From Thiovibrio sp964588325 (GTDB taxonomy: Bacteria > Desulfobacterota > Desulfobulbia > Desulfobulbales > Desulfurivibrionaceae): a stretch of DNA of 64,000 nucleotides. The stretch is from positions 146,514 to 210,513 of the forward strand of contig CAZPOR010000006.1 of the NCBI GenBank assembly GCA_964588325.1. Direction: 5' to 3'. The position numbers and the translations under genes are program-made. Position 1 is the first letter of the stretch, and the number at the start of each line of letters is the position of its first letter. This document shows, piece by piece, positions 42,943-51,811 of this stretch. Under the pieces are notes generated by a model, which was given only the letters and a program-made list of their open reading frames with translations, was not told the DNA's origin and ran no database searches.

Positions 42943-44406
42943 ATGGCCCTTGAACTGAGACAGCAACTGAAACTCAGCCAGCAATTGGTGATGACCCCCC
43001 AGTTGCAGCAGGCGATCAAGTTGCTGCAACTTTCCCGGCTTGAGCTTGCCGAAACGATCCAGCAGGAAATCGAGATCAATCCGGTGCTGGAAGAAATAAC
43101 GGAAAGCCCGGACCACACCGAGGCAGAGCTGGAGGGGCATGGTCACGAGGCGCTTGACGCCCCCGTGCCCGAGCCGGAAAGGACCACCGAGGTCCAGATG
43201 GAAAGCGACTCCTCCCTGCGGGAAATCGATTGGGAAAACTACAGCAATGAGTATGAAAGCGGGTTCTCCTCCCGGGGCAAGGATGACAACGACCTGCCCT
43301 CGCGCCTTGACATCCTGACCGCCAAACCGGATCTCCATTCCCATCTTTCCTGGCAACTGACCCTTTCCCATCTCACCGACGAGGAAAAGGAGGTCGGGCA
43401 TTTCGTCATCGGCAACCTTGACCGGGACGGGTTTTTGGAGGTGACGGAGGCGGAAATTATCCAGGGCACGGGCTGCGATGCGGAGCTGGCCCATCGGATG
43501 ATCCGCGTGGTCCAGGAGATGGACCCGGCCGGGGTCGGCGCCCGGGATCTCAAGGATTGCCTGCTGTTGCAGCTCGCCCGTCTGGGGCTTGGAGGGTCCC
43601 TGCCCGCCATTATAGTGCGCGAGCATCTGCATACCCTGGAAAACCGTAATTTCGGCGCCATTGCCAGGGGGACTGGCCGCCCCATCGAGGAAATCCTCGC
43701 TGCGATCAAGGTGATCACCGAACTGGACCCGCATCCGGGCAGAATCTATTCCGAGGACGAGCCCCAGTACATCATCCCGGATGTCTATGTGCACAAGATC
43801 GGCGGGGAATATGTCATTCTCTTAAACGATGAAGGGCTGCCCCGCCTCAAGGTCAGCAACTATTACAAGGATATCCTGAAAAAGGATTCCGGCGCCCCGT
43901 CCGACACCAAGAATTATGTGCAGGACAAGCTCAAATCCGCCCTGTGGCTGATAAAAAGCATTCATCAGCGGCAGCGCACCATCTACCGGGTGGTGGAATC
44001 GCTGCTCAAGTTCCAGTACGATTTTTTTGAAAAAGGGATCGCCTTTCTCAAGCCCCTGGTCCTCCGGGACGTGGCCGAGGATCTCGGCATGCACGAATCC
44101 ACGATCAGCCGGGTGACCAGCAACAAGTACGTGCACACCCCCCAGGGCACCTTCGAGCTGAAATACTTTTTCAACTCCTCCATCAGCCGCCACGACGGCG
44201 GCGACGCCATGGCCTCGGAATCCATCAAGGAGCGCATCCGCACCATCATTGCCGGTGAAGACCATCAAGATCCCTTGAGCGACAACGCCATCGCCGATAT
44301 CTTCGCCAAGGAGGATATCAAGCTGGCCCGGCGCACCGTGGCCAAGTACCGGGAGCAGATGGGGATTCTTCCTTCCAAGTTCCGGAAAAAACCCAAGCTG
44401 AGCTGA
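42943..44406 (+). CDS. rpoN: RNA polymerase sigma-54 factor
   Basis: A 487-residue sigma-54. The glutamine-rich activator-binding region I is LELRQQLKLSQQLVMTPQLQQAIKLLQLSRLEL. An acidic region II follows, then the core-binding domain, the DNA-binding helix-turn-helix (LGMHESTISRVTSNKYVHTPQG) and the C-terminal RpoN box ARRTVAKYRE. The start ATG 42943 follows AAAGGA. In this window at least one NtrC-type activator and two candidate -24/-12 promoters can use it. The usual hpf and ptsN genes do not follow. rapZ comes next. Confidence 0.97.
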   Translation: MALELRQQLKLSQQLVMTPQLQQAIKLLQLSRLELAETIQQEIEINPVLEEITESPDHTEAELEGHGHEALDAPVPEPERTTEVQMESDSSLREIDWENYSNEYESGFSSRGKDDNDLPSRLDILTAKPDLHSHLSWQLTLSHLTDEEKEVGHFVIGNLDRDGFLEVTEAEIIQGTGCDAELAHRMIRVVQEMDPAGVGARDLKDCLLLQLARLGLGGSLPAIIVREHLHTLENRNFGAIARGTGRPIEEILAAIKVITELDPHPGRIYSEDEPQYIIPDVYVHKIGGEYVILLNDEGLPRLKVSNYYKDILKKDSGAPSDTKNYVQDKLKSALWLIKSIHQRQRTIYRVVESLLKFQYDFFEKGIAFLKPLVLRDVAEDLGMHESTISRVTSNKYVHTPQGTFELKYFFNSSISRHDGGDAMASESIKERIRTIIAGEDHQDPLSDNAIADIFAKEDIKLARRTVAKYREQMGILPSKFRKKPKLS

Positions 44407-44431
44407 CCCCTCTTAGCCCTCTTTCAACGCC

Positions 44432-45304
44432 ATGTCTGACGCCAACAATCACTCCCTTACCCTGACCATCATCACCGGCCTTTCCGGGGCAGGTAAGTCC
44501 ACGGCCCTCAATGTGTTCGAGGACGCCGGGTTTCTGTGCATCGACAATCTTCCGGTTTTTCTCCTGTTGCCCCTGCTCGACGGCATGGCCCGGCGGGCGG
44601 ATGGTCCGCACCGCTTGGCCCTGGTCATGGATGCCCGGGACGCCGAGCTTGCCCCGGCCCTGGCCGGGGTGCTCAAAGAGGTGAAACCCAAGACCGCCCT
44701 GGCGCAGATCATTTTTCTCGAAGCCAACGACACGGTCCTGCTCCGCCGGTACAGCCAGTTGCGGCGCGCCCATCCCCTGGCCCAGGTCGGTTTGGTTCAG
44801 GACGGGATCTTCTCGGAGAAGAAGCGGCTGGCCGGACTCCGCCAATTGGCCGACCGGGTGATCGACACCAGCACCCTGACCCCCACCGAGCTGCGGCACA
44901 AGCTCCTGCTGCACGATGCCTCCCCGGTTGCGGCCATGCGGGTCAACGTCCTTTCCTTTGGCCATAAGCATGGGCTGCCCAGCGAGGCGGATCTGCTCTT
45001 TGACGTCCGTTTCTTGCCAAACCCCTATTATGTGGCGGAGCTCAAGGAAAAAACCGGCCTGGACGCGCCGGTGGCGGCGCATGCCCTGGACAACGCCAGC
45101 GGCAGTCAATTTCTCGTTCACCTGCACGCCTTGCTCGATTTCCTGCTCCCCGAATTTGAACAGGCGGGCAAGGCCTACCTCACCATCGCCGTGGGCTGCA
45201 CCGGCGGGAAACACCGCTCCGTGGCAGTGGCCGAAGAGCTCCACCGCCATCTGGCCGGTGGGAAATGGGTGGTGAAATTGTTTCATAGGGATATGGAAAA
45301 GTAG
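44432..45304 (+). CDS. rapZ: RNase adapter/nucleotide-binding protein RapZ
   Basis: A 290-residue protein with the P-loop GLSGAGKSTALNVFEDAGF, the CIDNLPV segment, SFGHKHGLPSEADLLFDVRFLPNPYYV and VAVGCTGGKHRSVAVAEEL (here IAVGCTGG). In E. coli RapZ guides RNase E to a small RNA controlling glmS. In deltaproteobacteria the role is inferred only. It lies 25 bp after rpoN, a conserved neighbour. Confidence 0.94.
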   Translation: MSDANNHSLTLTIITGLSGAGKSTALNVFEDAGFLCIDNLPVFLLLPLLDGMARRADGPHRLALVMDARDAELAPALAGVLKEVKPKTALAQIIFLEANDTVLLRRYSQLRRAHPLAQVGLVQDGIFSEKKRLAGLRQLADRVIDTSTLTPTELRHKLLLHDASPVAAMRVNVLSFGHKHGLPSEADLLFDVRFLPNPYYVAELKEKTGLDAPVAAHALDNASGSQFLVHLHALLDFLLPEFEQAGKAYLTIAVGCTGGKHRSVAVAEELHRHLAGGKWVVKLFHRDMEK

Positions 45305-45324
45305 CATTGCACACTGTTTGCTTG

Positions 45325-45401
45325 CCCTTCGACAGGCTCAGGGCGAACGGAATGTCTCATTGATATCCGTGATATCCGTTCGCCCTGAGCCTGTCGAAGG
45401 G
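45325..45401. repeat. REP/BIME palindrome R1
   Basis: CCCTTCGACAGGCTCAGGGC... and its reverse complement form 27-bp arms around a 23-bp spacer, between rapZ and the HAD gene. This is the first of eight loci between 45.3 and 60.3 kb. Confidence 0.9.
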
Positions 45402-45436
45402 TGGTTCCACTGATGAATGTTTATGAACGTACACTT

Positions 45437-46120
45437 ATGAGTCAAACCCCACTGCTTCTTGATTGGCAGGCCATAGACACAGTCCTGCTGGACATGGATG
45501 GCACCCTGCTGGACCGGCATTTCGACGATTATTTCTGGGAGCATTACGTGCCGGAGCATTATTCTCTGGTGCACGATCTTTCCATCGACGAGGCCAGGCA
45601 GGAGCTGCTGGGCCGGTACAAGGGAAGGGAAGGCACCCTGTCCTGGACCGATCTGGATTTCTGGTCCAATGAACTGGGGCTCGACATCCCGGCCCTCAAG
45701 ATGAAGATCAACCATCTCATCGGGGTACATCCCCATGTGGTGGACTTTCTCAAGTTCTGCCGCGTGGCTGGCAAGAAGATCTATCTTGTGACCAACGCCC
45801 ACTCCAAGACCCTGGCCATCAAGATGGAAAAAACCGCTCTGGCCGGTTATTTCGACCGGATCATCTGCGCGGAGGAGGTGGGGATGGCCAAGGAAGATCC
45901 CGTCTTCTGGCAAGGGCTGGAAGCGATGCTGGGCTATACCAAGGAAAGAACCATGCTGGCCGACGATACCGCAAAAGTCTTGGCCTCCGCCCGGATGTAC
46001 GGCATGGGTTTTCTCATCTTTGTCGCCCGCCCCAGCAGCCGCAAGCCGGTTAGCCTCTCCGAGGATTACCCTTCGGTGGTCACCTTCAAGGAACTTATCC
46101 CCGAGACGGCCAAGGAGTAA
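45437..46120 (+). CDS. YrfG-like HAD hydrolase (nucleotidase type)
   Basis: A 227-residue HAD-superfamily phosphatase. DTVLLDMDGTLLDRHFDDYFW carries the nucleophile motif, YLVTNAHSKTLAIKMEKT motif II and III, and AKEDPVFW the metal-binding end, with DDTAKVL. The pattern closely resembles E. coli YrfG, a GMP/IMP nucleotidase (from memory of that sequence). ATG 45437 is my choice. ATG 45413 is an alternative that would start closer to the REP end. A REP sits on either side. Confidence 0.82.
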   Translation: MSQTPLLLDWQAIDTVLLDMDGTLLDRHFDDYFWEHYVPEHYSLVHDLSIDEARQELLGRYKGREGTLSWTDLDFWSNELGLDIPALKMKINHLIGVHPHVVDFLKFCRVAGKKIYLVTNAHSKTLAIKMEKTALAGYFDRIICAEEVGMAKEDPVFWQGLEAMLGYTKERTMLADDTAKVLASARMYGMGFLIFVARPSSRKPVSLSEDYPSVVTFKELIPETAKE

Positions 46121-46177
46121 GACGAAAGCTTAAAAATTGATGGATTTGTAGTCGCTCGGGATTTGTTTCAAGCAGGT

Positions 46178-46250
46178 GCTTCGACAGGCTCAGCACGAAC
46201 GGAGCATCAATGCGCTAAGACATTCCGTTCGTGCTGAGCCTGTCGAAGGG
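46178..46250. repeat. REP/BIME palindrome R2
   Basis: Arms with the variant TCAGCACGAACGG and its complement, between the HAD and HEAT genes. Confidence 0.9.
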
Positions 46251-46287
46251 CCGTTGTTACGATCCCATTTTTTCCAAAGGAACACCC

Positions 46288-46686
46288 ATGCACGAAAAAT
46301 TACAGGCGGAATTGATTCCGGTTATCGCCGATTTTCTGGAGATGGGCCATGTGGAGAACATCATGGCCATGTTCAAGCAGGATGCTTCGCTTTACGCCCT
46401 GAGCGGCGAGCTGTTGCGTGACGAGCGCTTCATGGTGCGCATGGGCATGGCGGTGCTGTTTGAAGAGCTGAAGATGATCCGGGAGCAGGAGGTGGCGCTG
46501 GCCATCCCTGCCCTGCTCCCGATCCTTGCGGAGGAAACCCCGTGGATGCGCGGCGAGGCCGTGAACCTGCTGGGCATCATCGGCACCCCCGAGGCGCTGG
46601 CGCATATCAAACCCCTGGCCGACGACCCGGAGCCGCAGATCCGGGAGATGGTGCGGGACATTTTGGAGGAGCAAGGGGCGAGGTGA
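46288..46686 (+). CDS. HEAT-repeat-like small protein
   Basis: A 132-residue helical protein with HEAT-type repeats: FMVRMGMAVLFEELKM, AIPALLPILAEETPWMRGEAVNLLGIIG, EALAHIKPLADDPEPQIREMVRDILEE. No catalytic motif or signal peptide. The start ATG 46288 follows AAAGG. HEAT repeats act as protein-binding scaffolds, and the partner is unknown. Confidence 0.75.
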   Translation: MHEKLQAELIPVIADFLEMGHVENIMAMFKQDASLYALSGELLRDERFMVRMGMAVLFEELKMIREQEVALAIPALLPILAEETPWMRGEAVNLLGIIGTPEALAHIKPLADDPEPQIREMVRDILEEQGAR

Positions 46687-46749
46687 AAGGAGCAAATCTT
46701 TTGCCGTTTTCATTGGACCTTAACCCTTGATGGGCTCGCACAAACAGGT

Positions 46750-46820
46750 GCTTCGACGGGCTCAGCACGAACGGAATATCAATACGTTAAACGTCCGTTC
46801 GTGCTGAGCCTGTCGAAGGG
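46750..46820. repeat. REP/BIME palindrome R3
   Basis: TCGACGGGCTCAGCACGAAC on the left pairs with the TCAGCACG-type right arm. One mismatch in the left arm (G for A). It separates the HEAT gene and the convergent aspS. Confidence 0.88.
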
Positions 46821-46863
46821 CTGTTGTCACGGGTCCATCAAGCCTTGCGCCTTCCTTCCTCTT

Positions 46864-48648
46864 CTATTCCTTCCAGTCCGGCCGCAACCCCAGCTCGGTG
46901 AGCTGTTTCCGTGACACTGCGGCCGGGGCCTCGGTGAGCGGGCAGGTTGCCTTCTGGGTTTTTGGGAAGGCGATGACATCGCGGATGGAGTCGCGGCCCA
47001 GCAGGATCATCATCAGGCGGTCCAGACCAAAGGCCATGCCGCCGTGGGGCGGCGCGCCAAGCTCAAGCGCCTTGACCAGAAAGTCGAACTTGTCCGTCAC
47101 CTCTTCCTCCGAAATCCCCAATGCGGCAAAAACCCGCTCCTGCATCTCCTTCTGATGGATACGGATGGAGCCGCCGCCGATCTCGGTGCCGTTTAAGACC
47201 AGGTCGTAGGCGCGGCTGCGCATCTTGCCAGGCTCTGTCTCCATGAGGGGGATGTCTTCCTCGTTGGGCGCGGTGAATGGGTGATGCACGGCCGTATGCC
47301 GCTTCTGCTCGTGGTCGTACTCCAATAGCGGGAAGTCGCAGACCCAGAGGAAGTTGAACCGTTTCTTGTCGATGAGGTTGAGCCTGCGGCCCAGCTCAAG
47401 CCGCAGCTCGGACAAGGCCTGGTGCACCACATTGGGCTGGTCCGCGACAAAAAAGAGCAGGTCGTCGGTCTCGGCTCCCAGGGTTGTGGCCATGGAGTCC
47501 CGCTCCTCGTCGGAGAAGAACTTGGCAATGGGGGACTGCCATTCGCCCTCGGGCTTGACCTTGACCCAAGCCAGCCCCTTGGCCCCGAAGTTGGCCACAT
47601 AGGCGGTGAGGTCGTCCAGATCCTTGCGGGAGAAATGGGCGCACCCCTTGGCGTTGATGGCCTTGACCATGCCGCCCTTTTCCACCACGGTGCGGAAGAC
47701 CTGGAAGCCGCAGGTGCGCACCTCCTCGGTGAGGCTGATCAGCTCCAGGCCGAAGCGGGTATCCGGCTTGTCGCAGCCATAGCGGTTCATCGCCTCTTCA
47801 TAGGTCATGCGCGGAAAGGGCAGGCTGAGTTCCAACCCGATGGTCTCCTTGAACAGAAGCTGCATCAACCCTTCGCCCACCGCGTAAATGTCCTCCTCCT
47901 CGACAAAGGAAAGCTCCATATCCACCTGGGTGAATTCGGGCTGCCGGTCGGCGCGGAGGTCCTCGTCGCGGAAGCAGCGGACGATCTGATAGTAGCGGTC
48001 CATGCCCGCCACCATCAGGAGCTGCTTGAAGAGCTGCGGCGACTGGGGCAGGGCGAAGAACTTGCCCTGGTTGACCCGGCTCGGCACCAGATAATCCCTG
48101 GCCCCTTCCGGGGTGGAGCGGGTGAGCACCGGGGTTTCGATCTCAAGGAAGTTTGCGTTGTTGAGATAGGTCCTGATGGCCTGGGCCGCACGGTGCCGCA
48201 TGATGAGGCCCTCGGCCATGCTGGGACGGCGCAGGTCGATGTAGCGGTACTTGAGGCGCAGGGTGTCGGAGATCTCGGTTTCCTCGTCCAGCGGGAAGGG
48301 CGGGGTCTTGCTCTGGTTGAGGATGCGCAGCTCCAGAACCCGCACCTCGATTGCGCCGGTGGCCAGCTTTGGGTTGACCATGCCGTCGGGCCGGGCCTCG
48401 ACCAGCCCTCGGATGGCAAGGACCCATTCGCTCCGGATGTTGTGCGCCTTGGCATGCACCTCGGCATTGATCTCGGGGTTGAAAACCACCTGGGTGAGGC
48501 CCCAGCGGTCCCGCAGGTCGATGAAAATAACCCCGCCATGGTCGCGGCGGCGCAATACCCAGCCCATGAGGACGATCTCCTTGCCGACATCGGCGTGGGT
48601 CAGGGCGTTACAGTGATGGGTGCGTTTGAGTCCTCCCATGGATTCCAT
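46864..48648 (-). CDS. aspS: aspartyl-tRNA synthetase (Asp/Asx type)
   Basis: A 594-residue class II synthetase of the bacterial type. An OB-fold N-domain (VLMGWVLRRRDHGGVIFIDLRDRWG) leads into motif 2 (FRDEDLRADRQPEFTQVDMELSF), a GAD insert domain and motif 3 (GMAFGLDRLMMILLG). The ATG 48648 start follows AGGAG at 7 bases. The longer frame upstream is spurious. Whether it is discriminating or also charges tRNA-Asn cannot be settled here. Confidence 0.96.
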   Translation of the reverse strand: MESMGGLKRTHHCNALTHADVGKEIVLMGWVLRRRDHGGVIFIDLRDRWGLTQVVFNPEINAEVHAKAHNIRSEWVLAIRGLVEARPDGMVNPKLATGAIEVRVLELRILNQSKTPPFPLDEETEISDTLRLKYRYIDLRRPSMAEGLIMRHRAAQAIRTYLNNANFLEIETPVLTRSTPEGARDYLVPSRVNQGKFFALPQSPQLFKQLLMVAGMDRYYQIVRCFRDEDLRADRQPEFTQVDMELSFVEEEDIYAVGEGLMQLLFKETIGLELSLPFPRMTYEEAMNRYGCDKPDTRFGLELISLTEEVRTCGFQVFRTVVEKGGMVKAINAKGCAHFSRKDLDDLTAYVANFGAKGLAWVKVKPEGEWQSPIAKFFSDEERDSMATTLGAETDDLLFFVADQPNVVHQALSELRLELGRRLNLIDKKRFNFLWVCDFPLLEYDHEQKRHTAVHHPFTAPNEEDIPLMETEPGKMRSRAYDLVLNGTEIGGGSIRIHQKEMQERVFAALGISEEEVTDKFDFLVKALELGAPPHGGMAFGLDRLMMILLGRDSIRDVIAFPKTQKATCPLTEAPAAVSRKQLTELGLRPDWKE

Positions 48649-48702
48649 AGGACTGCTCCTTTTTGGTAGTGAAAAGTGAAGAATTAAAAGTGAAAAAAGC
48701 CA

Positions 48703-48780
48703 CCCTTCGACAGGCTCAGGGCGAACGGAAGTTATGCTGAATTTATTAGTCCTTTCCGTTCGTGCTGAGCCTGTCGAAGC
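48703..48780. repeat. REP/BIME palindrome R4
   Basis: The left arm is of the TCAGGGCGAACGG type and the right arm of the CGTGCTGAGC type, so they do not match in the middle six bases. It is a mixed pair between aspS and hisS, preceded by a GTGAAAAGTGAAGAATTAAA repeat also seen near lptA. Confidence 0.88.
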
Positions 48781-48794
48781 ACCTGCGTGTATAT

Positions 48795-50081
48795 TTATTT
48801 TTCTCTTTTGCCGACCGCCGCAATCAACATCGCGCACAAGGCCTCTTGCGACCCCTCTAGTGCCACTTGCCGCTGCTCCTTGCTGATCATGTCGCGCAGC
48901 GCCGCTTCGCCCCTGGCGAGCTCTTCCTCGCCCACAATGAGCGCAAAGCGTGCTTTGGCCCGGTCTGCCTGCTTCATCTGGCTTTTCAGGCTCTTGCCTT
49001 CAAGGTCCATGGCCACGGTCATTCCTTTGCGCCGCAGCAGATGCACCAGGGGAAAGGCCTTTGCCGCGGCCTCCTCGCCCAGGGCGGCGACAAACAGGTC
49101 CGTGGCAGCCTCAGGGCAAGCGTTGGCGTTTTGCTGACTCAGCAGCAGGGCCAGCCGTTCCATGCCCATGGCAAAGCCGATGCCGGGCATATTCTTGGCC
49201 CCGCCCAACTGCTCCACCAACCCGTCGTAGCGGCCCCCCGCCCCCACCGCGCTCTGGGCGCCCAGGGCGTCGGTGATCAGCTCGAAGGTGGTGCGGGTGT
49301 AGTAATCCAGGCCGCGGACCATGAAGGGGTTCACCGCGTAGGGAACCGCCAGGAGATCAAGGCTCGCCTGTGTTTGCGTGAAATGCTCACCGCAGCCCGG
49401 GCAGAGATGGTCGATAATGGCTGGCGCGGCCACATACTGCTCCTGGCAATGGCTGCTCTTGCAGTCCAGCACCCGCAACGGATTGGTCTGGCTGCGCCGC
49501 TGGCAATCCTCGCAGATATGCGCCTTGCGTTCGGCCAGAAAGTTCACCAGGGCTTCTTTGTAGGCGGGGCGGCAGGCCGGGCAGCCCAGGGAGTTGATCT
49601 GCAGGCTTGTGGTCAGGCCAAGCTCTTCAAGGATCAGCCAGCCCATGGCGATCAACTCGGCGTCCAGCCGGGGATGATCCAGCCCGAGCACCTCGACGCT
49701 CATCTGGTGGAACTGGCGCAACCGCCCCTTCTGCGGCCGCTCGTGCCGGAACATGGGGCCGATGGTGTAGATCCGCTGCACCGGCAGTTTCGCCTGCAAG
49801 CCATGCTCGATAAAGGCCCGCAGCACCGAGGCGGTGCCCTCAGGCCGCATGGTGATCGAGTCGCCGTTGCGATCGGTAAAGGAGTACATCTCCTTTTCGA
49901 CGATATCCGTGGCCTCGCCGATGGACCGGGCGAAGAGCTCGGTCTTTTCCAGGATCGGCACCCGGATCTCGGTGAAGCCGAAGCGGTGGAAGATATCCCT
50001 GGCTGTCGCCTCGATATGCTGCCAGACTCCAACCTCATCGGGGAGAATATCCTTAAAGCCTTTCAGGGCCTGAATGGTCAT
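48795..50081 (-). CDS. hisS: histidyl-tRNA synthetase
   Basis: A 428-residue class II synthetase. GFKDILPDEV at the start, motif 2 (IGPMFRHERPQKGRLRQFHQMSVE), a zinc-like four-cysteine insert (CEDCQRRSQTNPLRVLDCKSSHCQEQ.. CPGCGEH), the histidine A motif GLDYYTRTTFE, GAGGRYDGL and GIGFAMGMERL are all present. Co-directional with aspS, 146 bp apart. Confidence 0.97.
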   Translation of the reverse strand: MTIQALKGFKDILPDEVGVWQHIEATARDIFHRFGFTEIRVPILEKTELFARSIGEATDIVEKEMYSFTDRNGDSITMRPEGTASVLRAFIEHGLQAKLPVQRIYTIGPMFRHERPQKGRLRQFHQMSVEVLGLDHPRLDAELIAMGWLILEELGLTTSLQINSLGCPACRPAYKEALVNFLAERKAHICEDCQRRSQTNPLRVLDCKSSHCQEQYVAAPAIIDHLCPGCGEHFTQTQASLDLLAVPYAVNPFMVRGLDYYTRTTFELITDALGAQSAVGAGGRYDGLVEQLGGAKNMPGIGFAMGMERLALLLSQQNANACPEAATDLFVAALGEEAAAKAFPLVHLLRRKGMTVAMDLEGKSLKSQMKQADRAKARFALIVGEEELARGEAALRDMISKEQRQVALEGSQEALCAMLIAAVGKREK

Positions 50082-50328
50082 TGCGTGCCTCGCCTACACC
50101 GAAGATAAAAACACCCGTGCGTTTCCGCCGGGAAAATGTGTCGATCAGAGAAAAATGGCCGAAAAACAGGTATTCTTATCCGAATTGGCGTGAGAAGTCA
50201 AGGGAGGGAGAGTTTGTGGGGCGCTTGGGCATGCTGATGGACTATCGCTTCAAGTCCCGGTAGAAATTCTCATGCGAACCCAGCAACACGAGCAGCCGGG
50301 GAAATTAGAAATTAGTAGAAATTAGTAG

Positions 50329-50353
50329 GAAATTAGGGACACTCCCTAATTTC
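50329..50353. repeat. GGGACACTCCC palindrome P1 (RAYT-associated)
   Basis: GAAATTAGGGA-CAC-TCCCTAATTTC is a perfect 11-bp palindrome with a 3-base centre, preceded by two tandem partial copies (AGAAATTAGT). It sits 16 bp from the yoeB stop. The same core recurs next to both transposase genes. Confidence 0.85.
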
Positions 50354-50369
50354 TAATTTGGAGTTTCCC

Positions 50370-50639
50370 TTACCCCCTCTCATAGTGCGACCACATGCGT
50401 AACACATGGATTATCCTGTTTTCTTGATCAACGGAATAGACAAGTCTGTGCTGAATATTGATTCGGCGCGAATATAATCCCTTGAGGTTGCCAACCAACT
50501 TTTCATATCTCGGAGGGGTCACCAATGGATCTGTTGCCAGCAGGTAGAGCAATTCCTTCGCTGAATCGGCGAGATGTGCCCGTTTCAGTTTTTCAATATC
50601 TTTGACCGCCTGTTTCGAGAGGATAATTGACCAACTCAC
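50370..50639 (-). CDS. YoeB/Txe-family mRNA interferase toxin
   Basis: An 89-residue RelE-fold toxin. LSKQAVKDIEKLKRAHLADSAKELL, PPRYEKLVGNLKGLYSRRINIQHRLVYSV and the C-terminal HVLRMWSHYE match YoeB/Txe, where the last His/Tyr are needed for ribosome-dependent mRNA cutting. It starts 4 bp inside the antitoxin stop. It forms a type II toxin-antitoxin pair with the gene at 50636-50887. Confidence 0.92.
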   Translation of the reverse strand: MSWSIILSKQAVKDIEKLKRAHLADSAKELLYLLATDPLVTPPRYEKLVGNLKGLYSRRINIQHRLVYSVDQENRIIHVLRMWSHYERG

Positions 50640-50887
50640 CAGACGATCTCATGCAAGGGTGTTCCTTCGGAGAGTGGTTCGACTGCAGAAGATTGAATGC
50701 TTTCCACTAAACCGGGAATGCGGTTGAGGTAAAGAGTTTCTTCAATGGCGTACCAGTCTTCTTCGCCGAGAATGACAAAGTTCGCCCCATTTTTCCGTTT
50801 AACCTTCAGAGCTTCATGGTTTCTGATGCAGCTATCTACTTTATCTTTCAGCGTTTTTCTGAATTCATTGGCGGTGGTTTCAATCAT
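50636..50887 (-). CDS. YefM/Phd-family antitoxin
   Basis: An 83-residue antitoxin with the Phd/YefM N-domain ATANEFRKTLKDKVDSCIRNHEALKVKRKNGANFVILGEEDW-like pattern (here MIETTANEF). ATG 50887 follows GGAGAGAACC. The longer frame upstream is excluded. In this family it neutralises the toxin and represses the operon. A hairpin CCCCCGGC/GCCGGGGG lies upstream at 51015-51033. Confidence 0.9.
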   Translation of the reverse strand: MIETTANEFRKTLKDKVDSCIRNHEALKVKRKNGANFVILGEEDWYAIEETLYLNRIPGLVESIQSSAVEPLSEGTPLHEIVW

Positions 50888-51014
50888 GGTTCTCTCCTTC
50901 GTGGAACACTTTGTGTTTCTTACAGTACGGCACTCCGGTACTGTTGTCAAGGGGAGGGCAAGACCTGGCTGTTTCATGAAAACAAGGGAATTTTCCTAGT
51001 TTCTTTAAGGTAAA

Positions 51015-51033
51015 CCCCCGGCTTTGCCGGGGG
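51015..51033. repeat. small palindrome CCCCCGGC-TTT-GCCGGGGG
   Basis: An 8-bp perfect stem in the gap between the antitoxin and RAYT-1. The type is typical of REP units at the end of RAYT-bearing elements. Confidence 0.7.
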
Positions 51034-51061
51034 ACTCGCAAGAGAAATTGGAGAAATTGGA

Positions 51062-51086
51062 GAAATTAGGGACACTCCCCAATTTC
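51062..51086. repeat. GGGACACTCCC palindrome P2 at the 3' end of RAYT-1
   Basis: GAAATTAGGGA-CAC-TCCCCAATTTC, the same core as P1 with one change. It overlaps the RAYT-1 stop, so the last codons (ECP) are encoded by it. It is preceded by repeated AGAAATTGG. Confidence 0.85.
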
Positions 51087-51746
51087 CTTTCGAGGGCGCC
51101 CTACTTTCTGTGGCTTTAACGATTGATTTAGCTGAAATTCCAGTCTTTCGATAAAGGTTTCTGATCCAAAAGGCCTTCCTGTGCGGGTCGCTTTGCGGAT
51201 CGCATTATCCATTTCGTCATTCTCGGTCAGGACAAACTTGGCATAAGCGGCTTTTTCCGATGGGGGGAGCCAGGTGGTCGCGCTCAGCACCGCATCGTTC
51301 GCTTTTGTCAAATGCGCTTTGGCGCTGGACCATCGATAATCTGCGGGCCTTTTTGCTAGCCCCACCTTCAACGGATTGCGCTCGATATACCGCGCTACTG
51401 CCCAAAAATACTGCTCATTATCCACCACGCATGAGAAAAAGCGGTTTTGCCAGACGCGACCGGACTGGGTCCGCTTACGGTTAAGATACTGGGTATAGAC
51501 TTGGTTGGTCAGGCCGATGCCCCTTGCCAGTGCTGTTTCTGTTTCCGGCACGGCGAGCAGATGGATGTGGTTGTCCATAAGGCAATAAGCCCAAATCTGG
51601 AGGGAATGCTTGTGCGCGTAACCGGACAGCAGTTTCAGGTATGTCCGTCGGTCTTCGTCATCGAAAAAGACTGTGGCGCGGTTGTTGCCCCGCTGGGTGA
51701 TATGGTGTGGATAGCCGGGGGCGATGATGCGAGCGATTCTGGGCAT
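51066..51746 (-). CDS. REP-associated tyrosine transposase (RAYT-1, Y1/HUH family)
   Basis: A 226-residue IS200-like transposase of the RAYT group. The start ATG 51746 (MPRIARIIAPGYPHHITQRGNNRATVFFDDEDRRTYL) is the family start. The HUH metal site is YCLMDNHIHLL (His60, His62). Candidate catalytic tyrosines are near 84-87, and ARYIERNPLKVGL with YRWSSAKAHL are family marks. RAYTs are single-copy domesticated transposases thought to spread REP palindromes. P2 and P3 flank this copy. Whether RAYT-1 made the TTCGACAGG repeats is unknown. Confidence 0.92.
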   Translation of the reverse strand: MPRIARIIAPGYPHHITQRGNNRATVFFDDEDRRTYLKLLSGYAHKHSLQIWAYCLMDNHIHLLAVPETETALARGIGLTNQVYTQYLNRKRTQSGRVWQNRFFSCVVDNEQYFWAVARYIERNPLKVGLAKRPADYRWSSAKAHLTKANDAVLSATTWLPPSEKAAYAKFVLTENDEMDNAIRKATRTGRPFGSETFIERLEFQLNQSLKPQKVGRPRKEIGECP

Positions 51747-51786
51747 GACGTTATGGTATCGCAGAGTGAAAGGCGTGGCAATGAAA

Positions 51787-51809
51787 AAATTGGGGAGTGT
51801 CCCTAGTTT
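51787..51809. repeat. GGGACACTCCC palindrome P3 between the RAYT copies
   Basis: An imperfect palindrome of the same core (GGGGAGTGTCCCTAG on the plus strand). It lies at the point where RAYT-2 is cut off. The next 40 bp are identical in both RAYT leaders. Confidence 0.8.
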
Positions 51810-51811
51810 CC